Below, piece by piece: positions 15,469 through 23,199 of a stretch of DNA of 30,976 nt; position 1 is the first letter of the stretch; each line of letters begins with the position of its first letter. The notes beneath the pieces are model-generated. The model did no database searches. It was not told the origin of the DNA and saw only the letters and a program-made list of their open reading frames with translations. Both the position numbers and the translations under genes were made by a program. The DNA is from DATGWF01 sp035299585 (GTDB lineage: Bacteria > Actinomycetota > Actinomycetes > Actinomycetales > Microbacteriaceae): NCBI GenBank assembly GCA_035299585.1, contig DATGWF010000067.1, positions 1-30,976 of the forward strand, read 5' to 3'.

Positions 15469-16247
15469 CTCGACGCCGCCTGAGGCCGCAACTGCTCCGC
15501 TTGAACCTCGATGCGCTCAGCGATGTCAGCATCCGAGGCGGTGGCCCACCACAGGGCCAGAGCTCGGTTCGCGGCATAGTGCGGATGGGCATAGCGAGAC
15601 GCCTCACTCCGCGGATGCCATAAATGACCAGCCTGCACGCCGGTCACACTGGCGAGCTGCGCCCCGGATTTGCGGAGAGCCATCGCAAAGGCATCGTCTT
15701 CACCGCCCCACCCCACAAATCGCTCGTCCATTCCACCAACGGACAGGTACCGTTCCCGCCGAATGAGAAAGATTCCGCCCGTCGCCGGAATGTGCTCCGT
15801 GCCGCGCGCATCGCTGTGAGCATTTGCCCGGCCGAATGTTGGCAACCCGTCATCCCGAGCCCGAGCCGACTGTGTGGCATCCAACTCGATGAGCGAACCG
15901 AAGGGGCGAATGACCTCGTCTTGTTCGTGAACCCGACGCGCACACTCCAGGAGCACTCTCGAGCTCACGAAGGTATCAGCGTCAACAATCGCAACCACCG
16001 GGGACCGTGCAGCCAACACGCCCGCGTTGCACGCGCGAGCTTTGCAGAAGGCAGCGGCGGATTCGATGGAGATGCGATTCACATCAGCGGGCAGTGTGAG
16101 TGACGCGTCGGGTTGCGCCGCCTCCTCGGCTACCACGACGGCGACGCCAGCCGACCGCAGCCATTCCACGACGATTTCGGCGTTGCGCGACCGGAACCCG
16201 TCCGAGTCGGCTCGAAAGGGAACAACAGCGGTCAGTACATGGCTCAC
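15465..16247 (-). CDS. GT2-type glycosyltransferase with galactosyltransferase-like C-terminal motif
   Basis: A 260-aa soluble GT-A enzyme. The N-terminal part has FRADSDGFRSRN and the DxD motif Asp89-Ala-Asp91 in VVAIVDADTF. The C-terminal part (157-191) has GGIFLIRRERY, GGMDERFVGWGGEDD and AMAL, the pattern of the Glyco_transf_7C region, followed by His208/His211 as likely metal ligands. The sugar is not predictable. It is the last gene of the four-gene glycosyltransferase operon, and its GTG overlaps the preceding stop by 4 nt (GTGA). The likely acceptor is a precursor core or a sugar already placed on it (inference). Confidence 0.85.
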   Translation of the reverse strand: MSHVLTAVVPFRADSDGFRSRNAEIVVEWLRSAGVAVVVAEEAAQPDASLTLPADVNRISIESAAAFCKARACNAGVLAARSPVVAIVDADTFVSSRVLLECARRVHEQDEVIRPFGSLIELDATQSARARDDGLPTFGRANAHSDARGTEHIPATGGIFLIRRERYLSVGGMDERFVGWGGEDDAFAMALRKSGAQLASVTGVQAGHLWHPRSEASRYAHPHYAANRALALWWATASDADIAERIEVQAEQLRPQAASS

Positions 16248-17275
16248 GAGCGTGACGCCGCTCGCAGCCGCCCGACAACCTTTCGACTCGCGTCAATCGA
16301 TTTGCCGTACAGGCCGGTTACATCGACCTTGACGGGATGGCCGAGTCCGCGCCAGCGATGACAGAACGACACCTCGTCGGAAAGCACAAAATCGCCCTCC
16401 ATGTGAGCGAAATCGAAGAACCCCCACATGTGCTCGTGGTACTCGATCATGTTGTCGGCAATCAATCCGCGATATCGACGAACGGTCGGCGAACCGGCGA
16501 GCTCCTCGAGCGCAGCCCGAGATACGAGCAACGCGGAGGCACTCGTAAAGGCCGCATCGACGAAGTCGTCGGCACGACTCGCGACGACGTCAATCCCTGC
16601 AAAGGAGATGGCAAAGGATTGGGCGAAGTTCTGCAGGTCGATTGGGTTGTCCAAACCGGATGTTGCGACTCGATTCCAATCCGGATTGGGAAGTGGTACA
16701 GGAATCCCCACCACCCCGTGTCCGCTTCGAACAATCCGGACGAGGTCAACAGCCGCGGCGGCGGCAGTGGCCTCTGCCGACGCATCCAAGAACAGGTGGT
16801 GGCTGAACTGCGCGTACGAAACCACCGCGCTCGCTGCCCGATTTCGAACGAGCGTCACATTGCGCGACCGCTCAATGAGCAGGCGCACCGGAATCTCTGC
16901 CCGCTCGAATTGCGCCGTGATTGACTGGATTGCCTCGAGCGCGTCTCGGGGTATGGACGGTTCCGGCGCCCACAGCGAAATGGAGACCGCGAGGTGCAAG
17001 TCCTCTGGCGACTCAACATCCCGGACGAGACCCGAGCGGGCAAGCTCACCAAGGGCTTCGTCGACATCGCGACGTGGGTTTTGGAACAGCTGGAACAGGT
17101 GACGGATGGCCTCACTGATTTCATGCGCGTCGTGTTGACCGTTGGCCAGGAGATAAATCATGGCACCGGTGCGATTGAGCCACGTGACCAGCCCGGTGGT
17201 CGGGTTCGTCACGAACGCGCCATCGGTGGTGTAGTCGATGCGCATTCCGGGAACGCGTTGCGGACGCTGGGTCAT
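16244..17275 (-). CDS. PqqD-like leader-binding domain fused to a degenerate glycosyltransferase fold
   Basis: A 343-aa protein. Residues about 8-90 look like a PqqD/RiPP recognition element (DGAFVTNPTTGLVTWLN, IYLLANGQHDAHEISEAI, then a short helix with LARSGLVRDVE). Residues about 95-330 resemble the GT at 9025-9804: HHLFLDASAEAT aligns with THLLMFDADVTAS, IPVPLPNPDWNRV with VVPFRKTHWDRV, and LSDEVSFCHRWRGLG with LSEDYALCDRWRKLG. The DxD is replaced by Asp164-Ala-Ser166, so metal-dependent catalysis may be lost. A scaffold that binds the leader and presents the core to active transferases is a reasonable inference. It overlaps both neighbours by 4 nt. Confidence 0.7.
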   Translation of the reverse strand: MTQRPQRVPGMRIDYTTDGAFVTNPTTGLVTWLNRTGAMIYLLANGQHDAHEISEAIRHLFQLFQNPRRDVDEALGELARSGLVRDVESPEDLHLAVSISLWAPEPSIPRDALEAIQSITAQFERAEIPVRLLIERSRNVTLVRNRAASAVVSYAQFSHHLFLDASAEATAAAAAVDLVRIVRSGHGVVGIPVPLPNPDWNRVATSGLDNPIDLQNFAQSFAISFAGIDVVASRADDFVDAAFTSASALLVSRAALEELAGSPTVRRYRGLIADNMIEYHEHMWGFFDFAHMEGDFVLSDEVSFCHRWRGLGHPVKVDVTGLYGKSIDASRKVVGRLRAASRS

Positions 17276-18402
17276 GGCTGATGTCCTTCCAGGGCGGCAC
17301 GCACGGCGGATTGCACGCTCCGCGCGGCGACCTCGGGGGTGTACCCCTCACGATAGCGGCGGAGGCCGGCCGTCACGAGCTCACTCGCATGATCTGGACT
17401 GGCCAGGAGAGCTCGACAGTGGGCGGCGAACGATTCGGGGTCCGCGGCGATAAGGAGCCCATCTGAGCGTTCCTCGCAGAAGCCCTCAGCACCAATGGGG
17501 GTCGAGACGATCGGGACTTCGTGTGCCCACGCTTCGGGGATTTTCGTGCGCGTCCCGGAACCGGCCCACAGCGGAACCACGGCAACTCGGGCAGCGCGGT
17601 ACCACGGCGTCACCGACCGAGGATTCGCCACGATTCGCACCCGGTCCGACGCGCGACCGAGCATGTTCGGAGGCGGGAGCGCACCGACAGCCGCAAATGT
17701 CACGCCGGGAAGCCACGGCAGTACCTGGTCAATCACCCATTCCACGCCTCGCATATTCGGTTCGTAGCCGAGAGTCCCCACAAAGAGGAGGTCGATTTCA
17801 TGAGTGCCACCCCTCGCGTCAGCAACCTCGGCCCGGTCTCGTGGCTCGTCTACGACGTTCGGTAGTGCCATCACCGGTATCCCCGGAGCCACGGCACGAA
17901 ATGCGGAAAGGTCCGCCGAGTTCGCCACGACGAGGAGCCGACATTCCGGGGCCAGCTGCTGCGCACGCGCTAGCGCCGAACGGGCGGCCTCCTGCCGCCC
18001 GAGCCGTTCCTCCCGCACCCAGTCAAGATCGTCGAGGTCGAGAATGCGTGGCACGTCCGGTAGCGCTGCGGAAACGAGGTCAGCGGCGGCCAGGCGGAAT
18101 ATCACCACAAGTGTGCTGTCCTGCGCAATACGGGAAAGGCTCTCGAGCGACTCGGACTCGACTTCGATTCGGGCGTCTTCCGCCGCACTGGAGATGAACC
18201 GAGCCCGGAGCACGGTGACGCTCGTGCTGAGGCTCCGGGCAAAGTCAGCAGCGGTCGAGGGCGCGGGGTATATGGGCAATACCGCGAGGTCGACGGGCCC
18301 AAGCTTGGCGAGCGCCGAGAGCCACATCCCGGCCCGCATCGCGAGTCCGTTGCCCCGGTCACTCGGGACGACGGGTGTCACCAGAAGAACTCGACCGGTC
18401 AT
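17272..18402 (-). CDS. GT4-like glycosyltransferase
   Basis: About 376 aa with the two-Rossmann GT-B layout of GT4 enzymes. The N-terminus MTGRVLLVTPVVPSDRGNG is followed by a linker with LPNVVDEPRD, LLFVGTLGYEPN in the second domain, and the donor-site segment KIPEAWAHEVPIVSTPIGAE with its spaced Glu residues. The frame is open to 18765, but ATG 18402 gives the family N-terminus and overlaps the stop of the GT62-like gene by 4 nt (ATGA). No membrane segment is obvious. It is one of five glycosyltransferase-fold genes around the precursors. The donor sugar is unknown. Confidence 0.85.
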   Translation of the reverse strand: MTGRVLLVTPVVPSDRGNGLAMRAGMWLSALAKLGPVDLAVLPIYPAPSTAADFARSLSTSVTVLRARFISSAAEDARIEVESESLESLSRIAQDSTLVVIFRLAAADLVSAALPDVPRILDLDDLDWVREERLGRQEAARSALARAQQLAPECRLLVVANSADLSAFRAVAPGIPVMALPNVVDEPRDRAEVADARGGTHEIDLLFVGTLGYEPNMRGVEWVIDQVLPWLPGVTFAAVGALPPPNMLGRASDRVRIVANPRSVTPWYRAARVAVVPLWAGSGTRTKIPEAWAHEVPIVSTPIGAEGFCEERSDGLLIAADPESFAAHCRALLASPDHASELVTAGLRRYREGYTPEVAARSVQSAVRAALEGHQP

Positions 18403-19160
18403 TCGGGGAGGTGCACAATCTCGAGATCGGGCATGCCCCAGGTTTCGTGCCCCATGTCCTTCGCCATGTGTGCGAGGCCCTCGGTCTCGTACTCGCCGCC
18501 GCCGACACCGGTGACTTCGTTCCGAATCCGGGCGTAGGGGCTGCGCCGCCCATAGGGGTAGCTGGGGAACACCAGCCCATCGCGGTGGATATCGCCCTTG
18601 ATGAGCAGCATGGTCCCGCCCACGCCCTCGAGCCGCACGAGCCCCTGACCGCGCATTCCGTGCATGAAGAGCGTGCCGGAGTGCCGCCACGCGTTGCCGT
18701 CGAACGAGCGACCGCCGGGCGCCGTCACACAGTTGGGGTGGAGGATGCTCTTGCCCGTCGCCCACATTTGACTCACGACGTCATGCGGGAACGAAGCGAC
18801 GTCAACGTCGAGCCACAGCACCCATTCCTCATCATCGAGGGCAGAGAACAACAGATGGTTTCGGCTTTTTGCGAGCACGATGCGACGCTGGGACTGAATG
18901 ACGTTCGACCAGCGCGACAGTCCAAACGGCACCTCAAAGGCAAAGTCCTTTTGACGCATGGTGACGCGGCGATACCGCGCCTCAAGCTCCGGTTTGCGAC
19001 GCTGCAGCTCCTCCCAGGTGCCGTCCGGGCTGTCGCTGACGAGAAAGCCCAGGCTGATGGTCTTCGGATCCTGCTCGAGGGTTTCGAGATTCGAGAAGTA
19101 GCGGTCAAGGTGACGTGCCGCATTCTTCATGGGGGTGGCGATGAGCATCGTCGGTTCCAT
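18399..19160 (-). CDS. Anp1/Mnn9-like (GT62) glycosyltransferase
   Basis: A 253-aa protein that resembles the Anp1/Mnn9 family, known from yeast mannan synthesis. It shows LIATPMKNAARHLDRYFSNL, SLGFLVSDSPDGTW, the RIVLAKSRNHLLFSAL helix and the metal motif Asp118-Val-Asp120 in VLWLDVDV. Yeast members are alpha-mannosyltransferases; the activity here is not known. It is the first gene of the four-gene operon. Upstream, TAGCCT (19172-19167) lies 6 nt before the ATG, and the intervening GGGGGA could also serve as a ribosome-binding site. It is divergent from a small ORF, with only 36 bp between the two start codons. Confidence 0.82.
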   Translation of the reverse strand: MEPTMLIATPMKNAARHLDRYFSNLETLEQDPKTISLGFLVSDSPDGTWEELQRRKPELEARYRRVTMRQKDFAFEVPFGLSRWSNVIQSQRRIVLAKSRNHLLFSALDDEEWVLWLDVDVASFPHDVVSQMWATGKSILHPNCVTAPGGRSFDGNAWRHSGTLFMHGMRGQGLVRLEGVGGTMLLIKGDIHRDGLVFPSYPYGRRSPYARIRNEVTGVGGGEYETEGLAHMAKDMGHETWGMPDLEIVHLPE

Positions 19161-19166
19161 TCCCCC

Positions 19167-19190
19167 AGGCTAACGCCAAGGCCGTATTCT
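19167..19190. promoter_or_regulatory. Back-to-back -10 elements of two divergent genes
   Basis: The minus-strand TAGCCT (19172-19167) and the plus-strand TATTCT (19185-19190) each lie 6 nt before a start codon (19160 minus and 19197 plus). The two promoters share a 36-bp space, so their polymerase footprints must overlap and the two genes may exclude each other. Confidence 0.45.
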
Positions 19191-19196
19191 GTTGGA

Positions 19197-19385
19197 ATGG
19201 CAGAGAATGAAGCTGGCCCTCAGATCTTCGCTCGGGTGGTCGCTTCACTCAGCGATGACGAGCAGCAACGCCTCGCAATGTGGAGCGATGATTCCTCGTT
19301 CGTTCGTCCGGTCGTCGTGAGCCACCTCTCTGGTGGGCAGGCTGATCCGGGATCGTCTCCGGCGAAGAAAGCCACAAACATCGAG

Positions 19386-19388
<3 letters not shown>
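19197..19388 (+). CDS. Small protein of unknown function
   Basis: A 63-aa, mostly hydrophilic protein (MAENEAGPQIFARVVASLSDDEQQ...). I do not recognise it. The start is supported by a predicted leaderless promoter (TATTCT, 6 nt upstream). The SDDEQQRLAMWSDD segment looks helical and the Pro/Gly/Ser/Lys tail disordered. The frame is open much further upstream, but that part is antisense to the GT62-like gene and is ignored. Its TAG stop coincides with the last three bases of the convergent tRNA-Ile2. Confidence 0.5.
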
Positions 19389-19459
<71 letters not shown>

Positions 19460-19535
19460 GAGCGCAAAGCGCCCTCTTACCCTACCCGCTCTGCCAGAGT
19501 GCGGACGCCTGTCGTCGGTCGGCCGTGATTCGTTC

Positions 19536-19541
19536 TATATT
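19536..19541 (+). promoter_or_regulatory. Predicted -10 (TATATT) of the small membrane protein gene
   Basis: TATATT lies 30 nt before the TTG start at 19572 and is followed by the ribosome-binding site GGAGGA near 19560. The gap between tRNA-Ile2 and this gene shows nothing else. Confidence 0.45.
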
Positions 19542-19571
19542 TGCCGTCCCCTACCTTCGGAGGACCGACGA

Positions 19572-19769
19572 TTGCTCGCTTTCACCATCTCAGCCTTCGA
19601 TGCGCTCGCCGTCGCATATCTCCTTGCGAACTCGGCACGAAATGAGCATTGGGCCAATCAACACCATCACACACTTGCCCAGCAGATTCGCTTCTACCTC
19701 TTGACCGCTGGCCTCCTGGTAATCGTCAACGTGGTCACGTTCTTCGCTCGGAGCATCTTCCCCAGCTGA
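19572..19769 (+). CDS. Small membrane protein of unknown function
   Basis: A 65-aa protein with two likely membrane helices (about residues 1-21 and 40-63, the latter YLLTAGLLVIVNVVTFF) joined by a His-rich polar loop (NEHWANQHHHTLAQQ). The TTG start is supported by GGAGGA 8-9 nt upstream and a good -10 box. The function is not recognised. It ends one base before the stop of the convergent lipoprotein gene. Confidence 0.6.
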   Translation: MLAFTISAFDALAVAYLLANSARNEHWANQHHHTLAQQIRFYLLTAGLLVIVNVVTFFARSIFPS

Positions 19770-19770
19770 G

Positions 19771-20217
19771 CTAGCGCGCAGCAGAGCAATGTTGTTCGAT
19801 GTTGATTGCGGCATCCTGGGCAGCGGCCGCGTCTTGATGCAAAGCGACCGTCGGCTGCGGAAGTGACAAGCCGGTGTTGAGCGCGAGCCACGGCGTCAGA
19901 TAGGCATCGACCTCGGCAGTGAGCTCCCCCGGCGCGGTCGATGCGAGTGTCGTGGCTGTACCGCGGAAGGCATCGCGTTCCTCAACCGCCTGCTCAAGAC
20001 TGAGCGAACCGCCCGGCTGAGCCAACCGACCGACGAACCCCAAATAGGCGCCCTCGCTCTCGGTAAAGGTCGAACAAAACGATCGCGTCCGTTCGACCGC
20101 ACTCGGCGCGGATGCTTGGTGACCCGCCGAACAGCCCGCGACACCCAACATCACGACCCCGCCGAGCAGAGCGGCAAGCCCACCCGAACATGCATTGACC
20201 ACTGACCTTCGCTCCAC
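19771..20217 (-). CDS. Predicted lipoprotein of unknown function
   Basis: About 148 aa. A positively charged start (MERRSVVN), a hydrophobic stretch and the lipobox LGVAGC (Cys29) mark a lipoprotein signal peptide. The mature part is helical and Ala-rich without a family I recognise; it holds two further Cys residues (in RSFCSTF and EQHCSAAR) that could form a disulfide. The frame is open to 20328, but GTG 20217 is chosen because AAGGGAG lies 5 nt upstream and the signal peptide then has normal length. It lies 79 nt downstream of ddl in the same direction. Confidence 0.75.
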   Translation of the reverse strand: MERRSVVNACSGGLAALLGGVVMLGVAGCSAGHQASAPSAVERTRSFCSTFTESEGAYLGFVGRLAQPGGSLSLEQAVEERDAFRGTATTLASTAPGELTAEVDAYLTPWLALNTGLSLPQPTVALHQDAAAAQDAAINIEQHCSAAR

Positions 20218-20296
20218 AGCGACTCCCTTCACTGAACCGTCAGGAGCGTAAGTGAAGCGTCGACTGGCTGCTGAGCTCATCCTCAGCAGAGGTCGA

Positions 20297-21388
20297 CTAT
20301 CCGTGGGTCGATTCGTGCGCCGAAGCAATCAGTTCGGTGATGAGATCGGTGTATCCGAGCCCGGACTCCTGCCAGCAACGCGGATACATCGAAATCGGGG
20401 TGAACCCGGGAGAGGTGTTGATTTCGTTGACAACGAGTTCCTCGCCCCAGAAGAAGTCCACTCGAGCGAGGCCCTCGGCACCAATCGCTTCAAAAGCCCG
20501 AACGGCAACCGCTTGAATGTGGGCGAGCTCGTCCGGAGACAGCGTGGCCGGACACTCGAGAGTGACGCCGGCGCCGCCGAGGTACTTGCCCTCAAAGTCG
20601 TAGAACTCGCGGCCGCTCAGCACGATTTCACCCGCGACGGAAGCGCGAGCTCGCGCTCCAGACGTGCCGCCCAGCACCGCCACCTCGAGTTCACGGCCCG
20701 GGACCATGGCCTCGATGAGCACGATGGTGTCTTCAGCGAAGGCCAGGCGAAGCGCGTCGTTGAGGGCATCCGGTCCGTGCACCTTGGATACGCCCACACT
20801 CGAGCCCGCTCGAGCCGGCTTCACGAACACCGGGTACCCGAGGCGCTCCGCAGCCGCGATAGCGCTCTCCGGAGCCGACTGCCAGCTCTCTGATGTCACG
20901 GCGTGCCAGGGCGCAACCGCAATTCCGGCGGCCTGCAACACCACTTTGCTGAAGTGCTTGTGCATACCGAGCGCGCTGGCGAGCACGCCCGAACCGACAA
21001 ACGGCAAACCGACGAGTTCGAGCATCCCCTGGATGGTGCCGTCTTCACCGTACGGTCCATGAAGAATCGGGAAGACCACGTCGACCTCACCGAGCGAACG
21101 CACGGAACCATCGACCTCGCGCACACGCAACTCACGTTCGCCGGCGCGTTCCGGCCACACGACCCGCGAACCGTTGTCGGCGACCTGCGGCAAGTGTTCG
21201 GCATCGAGGGCGAACCGAGTTGGGTCATCCTGCTCGAGCACGTAGGCGCCATCGGGCGTGATGCCTACGGGAAGGACGTCGAAACGCTCGCGGTCAATCG
21301 CCGAGAGGACGCCTGCCGCCGTTGCGCAGCTGATCGAGTGTTCGCTTGACCGACCCCCAAAAAGCAGCGCCACCCGAAGCTTTGTCAT
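20297..21388 (-). CDS. ddl: D-alanine--D-alanine ligase
   Basis: Makes the D-Ala-D-Ala dipeptide for peptidoglycan. The 363-aa ATP-grasp enzyme has N-terminal LLFGGRSSEHSISC, the ATP loop KPARAGSSVGVSK, the omega-loop FYDFEGKY and the metal-binding NEINTSPGF (321-329). Tyr after Lys in EGKY is typical of enzymes making D-Ala-D-Ala rather than D-Ala-D-lactate. Its first 95 nt overlap the 3' end of gpsA in another frame. The ATG at 21388 is required because it begins the conserved strand, so the overlap is real unless the gpsA end is misread. Confidence 0.96.
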   Translation of the reverse strand: MTKLRVALLFGGRSSEHSISCATAAGVLSAIDRERFDVLPVGITPDGAYVLEQDDPTRFALDAEHLPQVADNGSRVVWPERAGERELRVREVDGSVRSLGEVDVVFPILHGPYGEDGTIQGMLELVGLPFVGSGVLASALGMHKHFSKVVLQAAGIAVAPWHAVTSESWQSAPESAIAAAERLGYPVFVKPARAGSSVGVSKVHGPDALNDALRLAFAEDTIVLIEAMVPGRELEVAVLGGTSGARARASVAGEIVLSGREFYDFEGKYLGGAGVTLECPATLSPDELAHIQAVAVRAFEAIGAEGLARVDFFWGEELVVNEINTSPGFTPISMYPRCWQESGLGYTDLITELIASAHESTHG

Positions 21389-22409
21389 CGCCGTTCCTTT
21401 CGCCTGTGGGCTCGTCGTCAGTCGTGAGATGCGGTGCCAAGTCCCTCGGCTTGAGTGTGCCGTTGAGAACCTGCCGAACCTGTTCGACGATAGGCATTTC
21501 CACCCCGCGGGCAGCGGCCAACTCCAGCACCGGACCGACCGAGCTGAGTCCCTCGGTGGTTTGCTTCATTTGGCGCGCTACGTCCTCGAGTCGGTATCCC
21601 TGGCCGAGGAGACGGCCAGCAGTGTTGTTCCGCGAGAGCGGAGACTGGCACGTGGCGATGAGGTCACCGAGGCCCGCAAGACCCGAGAGTGTGTGGGCCT
21701 CCGCGCCGTATGCAACCGCGAAGTCCGTCATCTCCACGAGGCCGCGGGTGATGATTGACGCTTGCGTATTCGCACCGTAGCCGACGCCGTCGACGATGCC
21801 GATTGCCACCGCAATGAGGTTCTTGAGGATGCCGCCGAACTCGGTTCCGATGACGTCGGTGGTCACGAAGCTCCGGAAGTAGGCGTTTCGCGCGACCGAG
21901 GCGACCGCGGTCGCCGTATCGATATCTGTTGAAGCCACCACCGCGGCGGTCGGCTGCTCTTTGGCGATTTCGAGCGCGAGGTTGGGACCGCTCACGACCG
22001 CGATTCGTGCCGGGTCGATGGGGAGGACATCCGCGATGACTTCACTCATGCGCAGGAAGGTGTCCTTCTCAACGCCTTTCATGAGCGACACGACGGTCGC
22101 CTCCGGCGGGAGGAACGGTTCGAGTGCGAGCAGATTCTCGCGAAGGCTCTGGCTCGGCACCGAAATGAAGATGTGCTCGGCGCCGCGCACCGCCTCCTCG
22201 AGGCGACTTGTGGCGCGCAATGTCGTTGGCAGATTGATGCCCGGAAGGTAGTCGCTATTGCGCTTGGCAACATTGATTTCGTTCGCGATCTCGGGGCGGC
22301 GGGCCCACAGCACGACATTGGCACCGCCGTCGGCGAGCACCTTGGCGAAGGTCGTACCCCAACTCCCGGCACCGAGAATGGCGATGTGACCCGGTTGCGA
22401 CTTAGCCAT
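21294..22409 (-). CDS. gpsA: Glycerol-3-phosphate dehydrogenase [NAD(P)+]
   Basis: Reduces dihydroxyacetone phosphate to glycerol 3-phosphate for phospholipids. The 371-aa protein has the nucleotide-binding GAGSWGTTFAKVLA near the N-terminus, SGPNLALEIAKEQPTA and GVGYGANTQASIITRGL. The family usually ends near 335-340 residues; here a polar tail of about 30 residues (containing TDDEPTGERNGDDKASG) extends into ddl, giving a 95-nt overlap. The start overlaps plsC by 8 nt. The plsC-gpsA pairing makes lipid-synthesis sense. Confidence 0.95.
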   Translation of the reverse strand: MAKSQPGHIAILGAGSWGTTFAKVLADGGANVVLWARRPEIANEINVAKRNSDYLPGINLPTTLRATSRLEEAVRGAEHIFISVPSQSLRENLLALEPFLPPEATVVSLMKGVEKDTFLRMSEVIADVLPIDPARIAVVSGPNLALEIAKEQPTAAVVASTDIDTATAVASVARNAYFRSFVTTDVIGTEFGGILKNLIAVAIGIVDGVGYGANTQASIITRGLVEMTDFAVAYGAEAHTLSGLAGLGDLIATCQSPLSRNNTAGRLLGQGYRLEDVARQMKQTTEGLSSVGPVLELAAARGVEMPIVEQVRQVLNGTLKPRDLAPHLTTDDEPTGERNGDDKASGGAAFWGSVKRTLDQLRNGGRRPLGD

Positions 22410-23178
22410 CGCTCGCCTCGAATCGGCCGGTTTCGCTCTGTTTGTGGGCGACCGGATCCCAACGCGTGGCCGGTGCTAGTTCGCCTCGGAGTTCGCCCAG
22501 CAACCGCGCAATCTCGGCCATCAGACGATCCGTTGCGTCGGTGAGCGCCGCCGCATCAGCCTTTGCGGTGACATCGCTCAAGTCGAGCGGCGCACCGATG
22601 TTGATGTGGATGGTTTTGCGCGGAAACCCGTGGATTCGCTTGCCGTATCGCGGCATCAGTGCCTGAGTCCCCCAGTGCGCAACCGGAATGACCGGGATGT
22701 TGTGCTCGAGTGCGAGGCGAATGGCGCCGGTCTTGCCGCGCATCGGCCAGAGCTCTGGGTCGCGCGTGAGCGTGCCTTCCGGATACACGATGACCATCTG
22801 TCCGCGTTCAACGAGGCGCTCTGCGGCACGGAAAGCGGAATGGGATCGGCTTCCCGAACGTTCCACGGGGATCTGCCCGGAGGCGTTCAGCAACCACTTG
22901 AGGACCGGAATGCGAAACAGCGAGGCCTTGGCCATAAAGCGCGGGGCCCGGCCAAGCTTCCAGGCGGCAACGCCCATGACAATCGGATCGATTTCGCTGT
23001 TGTGGTTGGGAGCGAGAACGAACGCGCCCTCGAGTGGCAAGGCTCGCCCGTGGTAGCGATAGCGCACCAGACATGCCCACAACGGCAAGACGAGGACTCC
23101 GAGAAACCAAAAGAACGACGGTCGCCGCTTTTCTGGCGCAAAAGCCACGGGCGTAGCGACGCTCAATCGGTCAGACAC
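22402..23178 (-). CDS. plsC: 1-acylglycerol-3-phosphate O-acyltransferase
   Basis: Acylates lysophosphatidate to phosphatidate at the membrane. The 258-aa protein has the HX4D catalytic motif (His59 and Asp64 in NHNSEID), the EGT motif in YPEGTLTRD and an N-terminal membrane-associated helix (about 22-38). The GTG at 23178 lacks a ribosome-binding site but is preceded, 6 nt away, by GATAAT, so it is probably leaderless. It lies 21 nt after murA and overlaps gpsA. Confidence 0.93.
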   Translation of the reverse strand: MSDRLSVATPVAFAPEKRRPSFFWFLGVLVLPLWACLVRYRYHGRALPLEGAFVLAPNHNSEIDPIVMGVAAWKLGRAPRFMAKASLFRIPVLKWLLNASGQIPVERSGSRSHSAFRAAERLVERGQMVIVYPEGTLTRDPELWPMRGKTGAIRLALEHNIPVIPVAHWGTQALMPRYGKRIHGFPRKTIHINIGAPLDLSDVTAKADAAALTDATDRLMAEIARLLGELRGELAPATRWDPVAHKQSETGRFEASDG

Positions 23179-23184
23179 AGAACC

Positions 23185-23190
23185 ATTATC
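23185..23190 (-). promoter_or_regulatory. Predicted -10 (GATAAT) of plsC-gpsA-ddl
   Basis: On the minus strand GATAAT (5 of 6 bases of TATAAT) ends 6 nt before the plsC GTG. It lies in the 21-nt gap after murA and would give lipid and cell-wall genes their own leaderless promoter. Confidence 0.5.
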
Positions 23191-23199
23191 TCGTCTGGT

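Noticed and set aside
16244..17275. PqqD-like domain as a sign of pyrroloquinoline quinone synthesis
   Set aside because: No pqqA, B, C or E gene is present; the domain is fused to a glycosyltransferase fold and lies beside Gly-Gly precursors, so a general leader-binding role is more likely.
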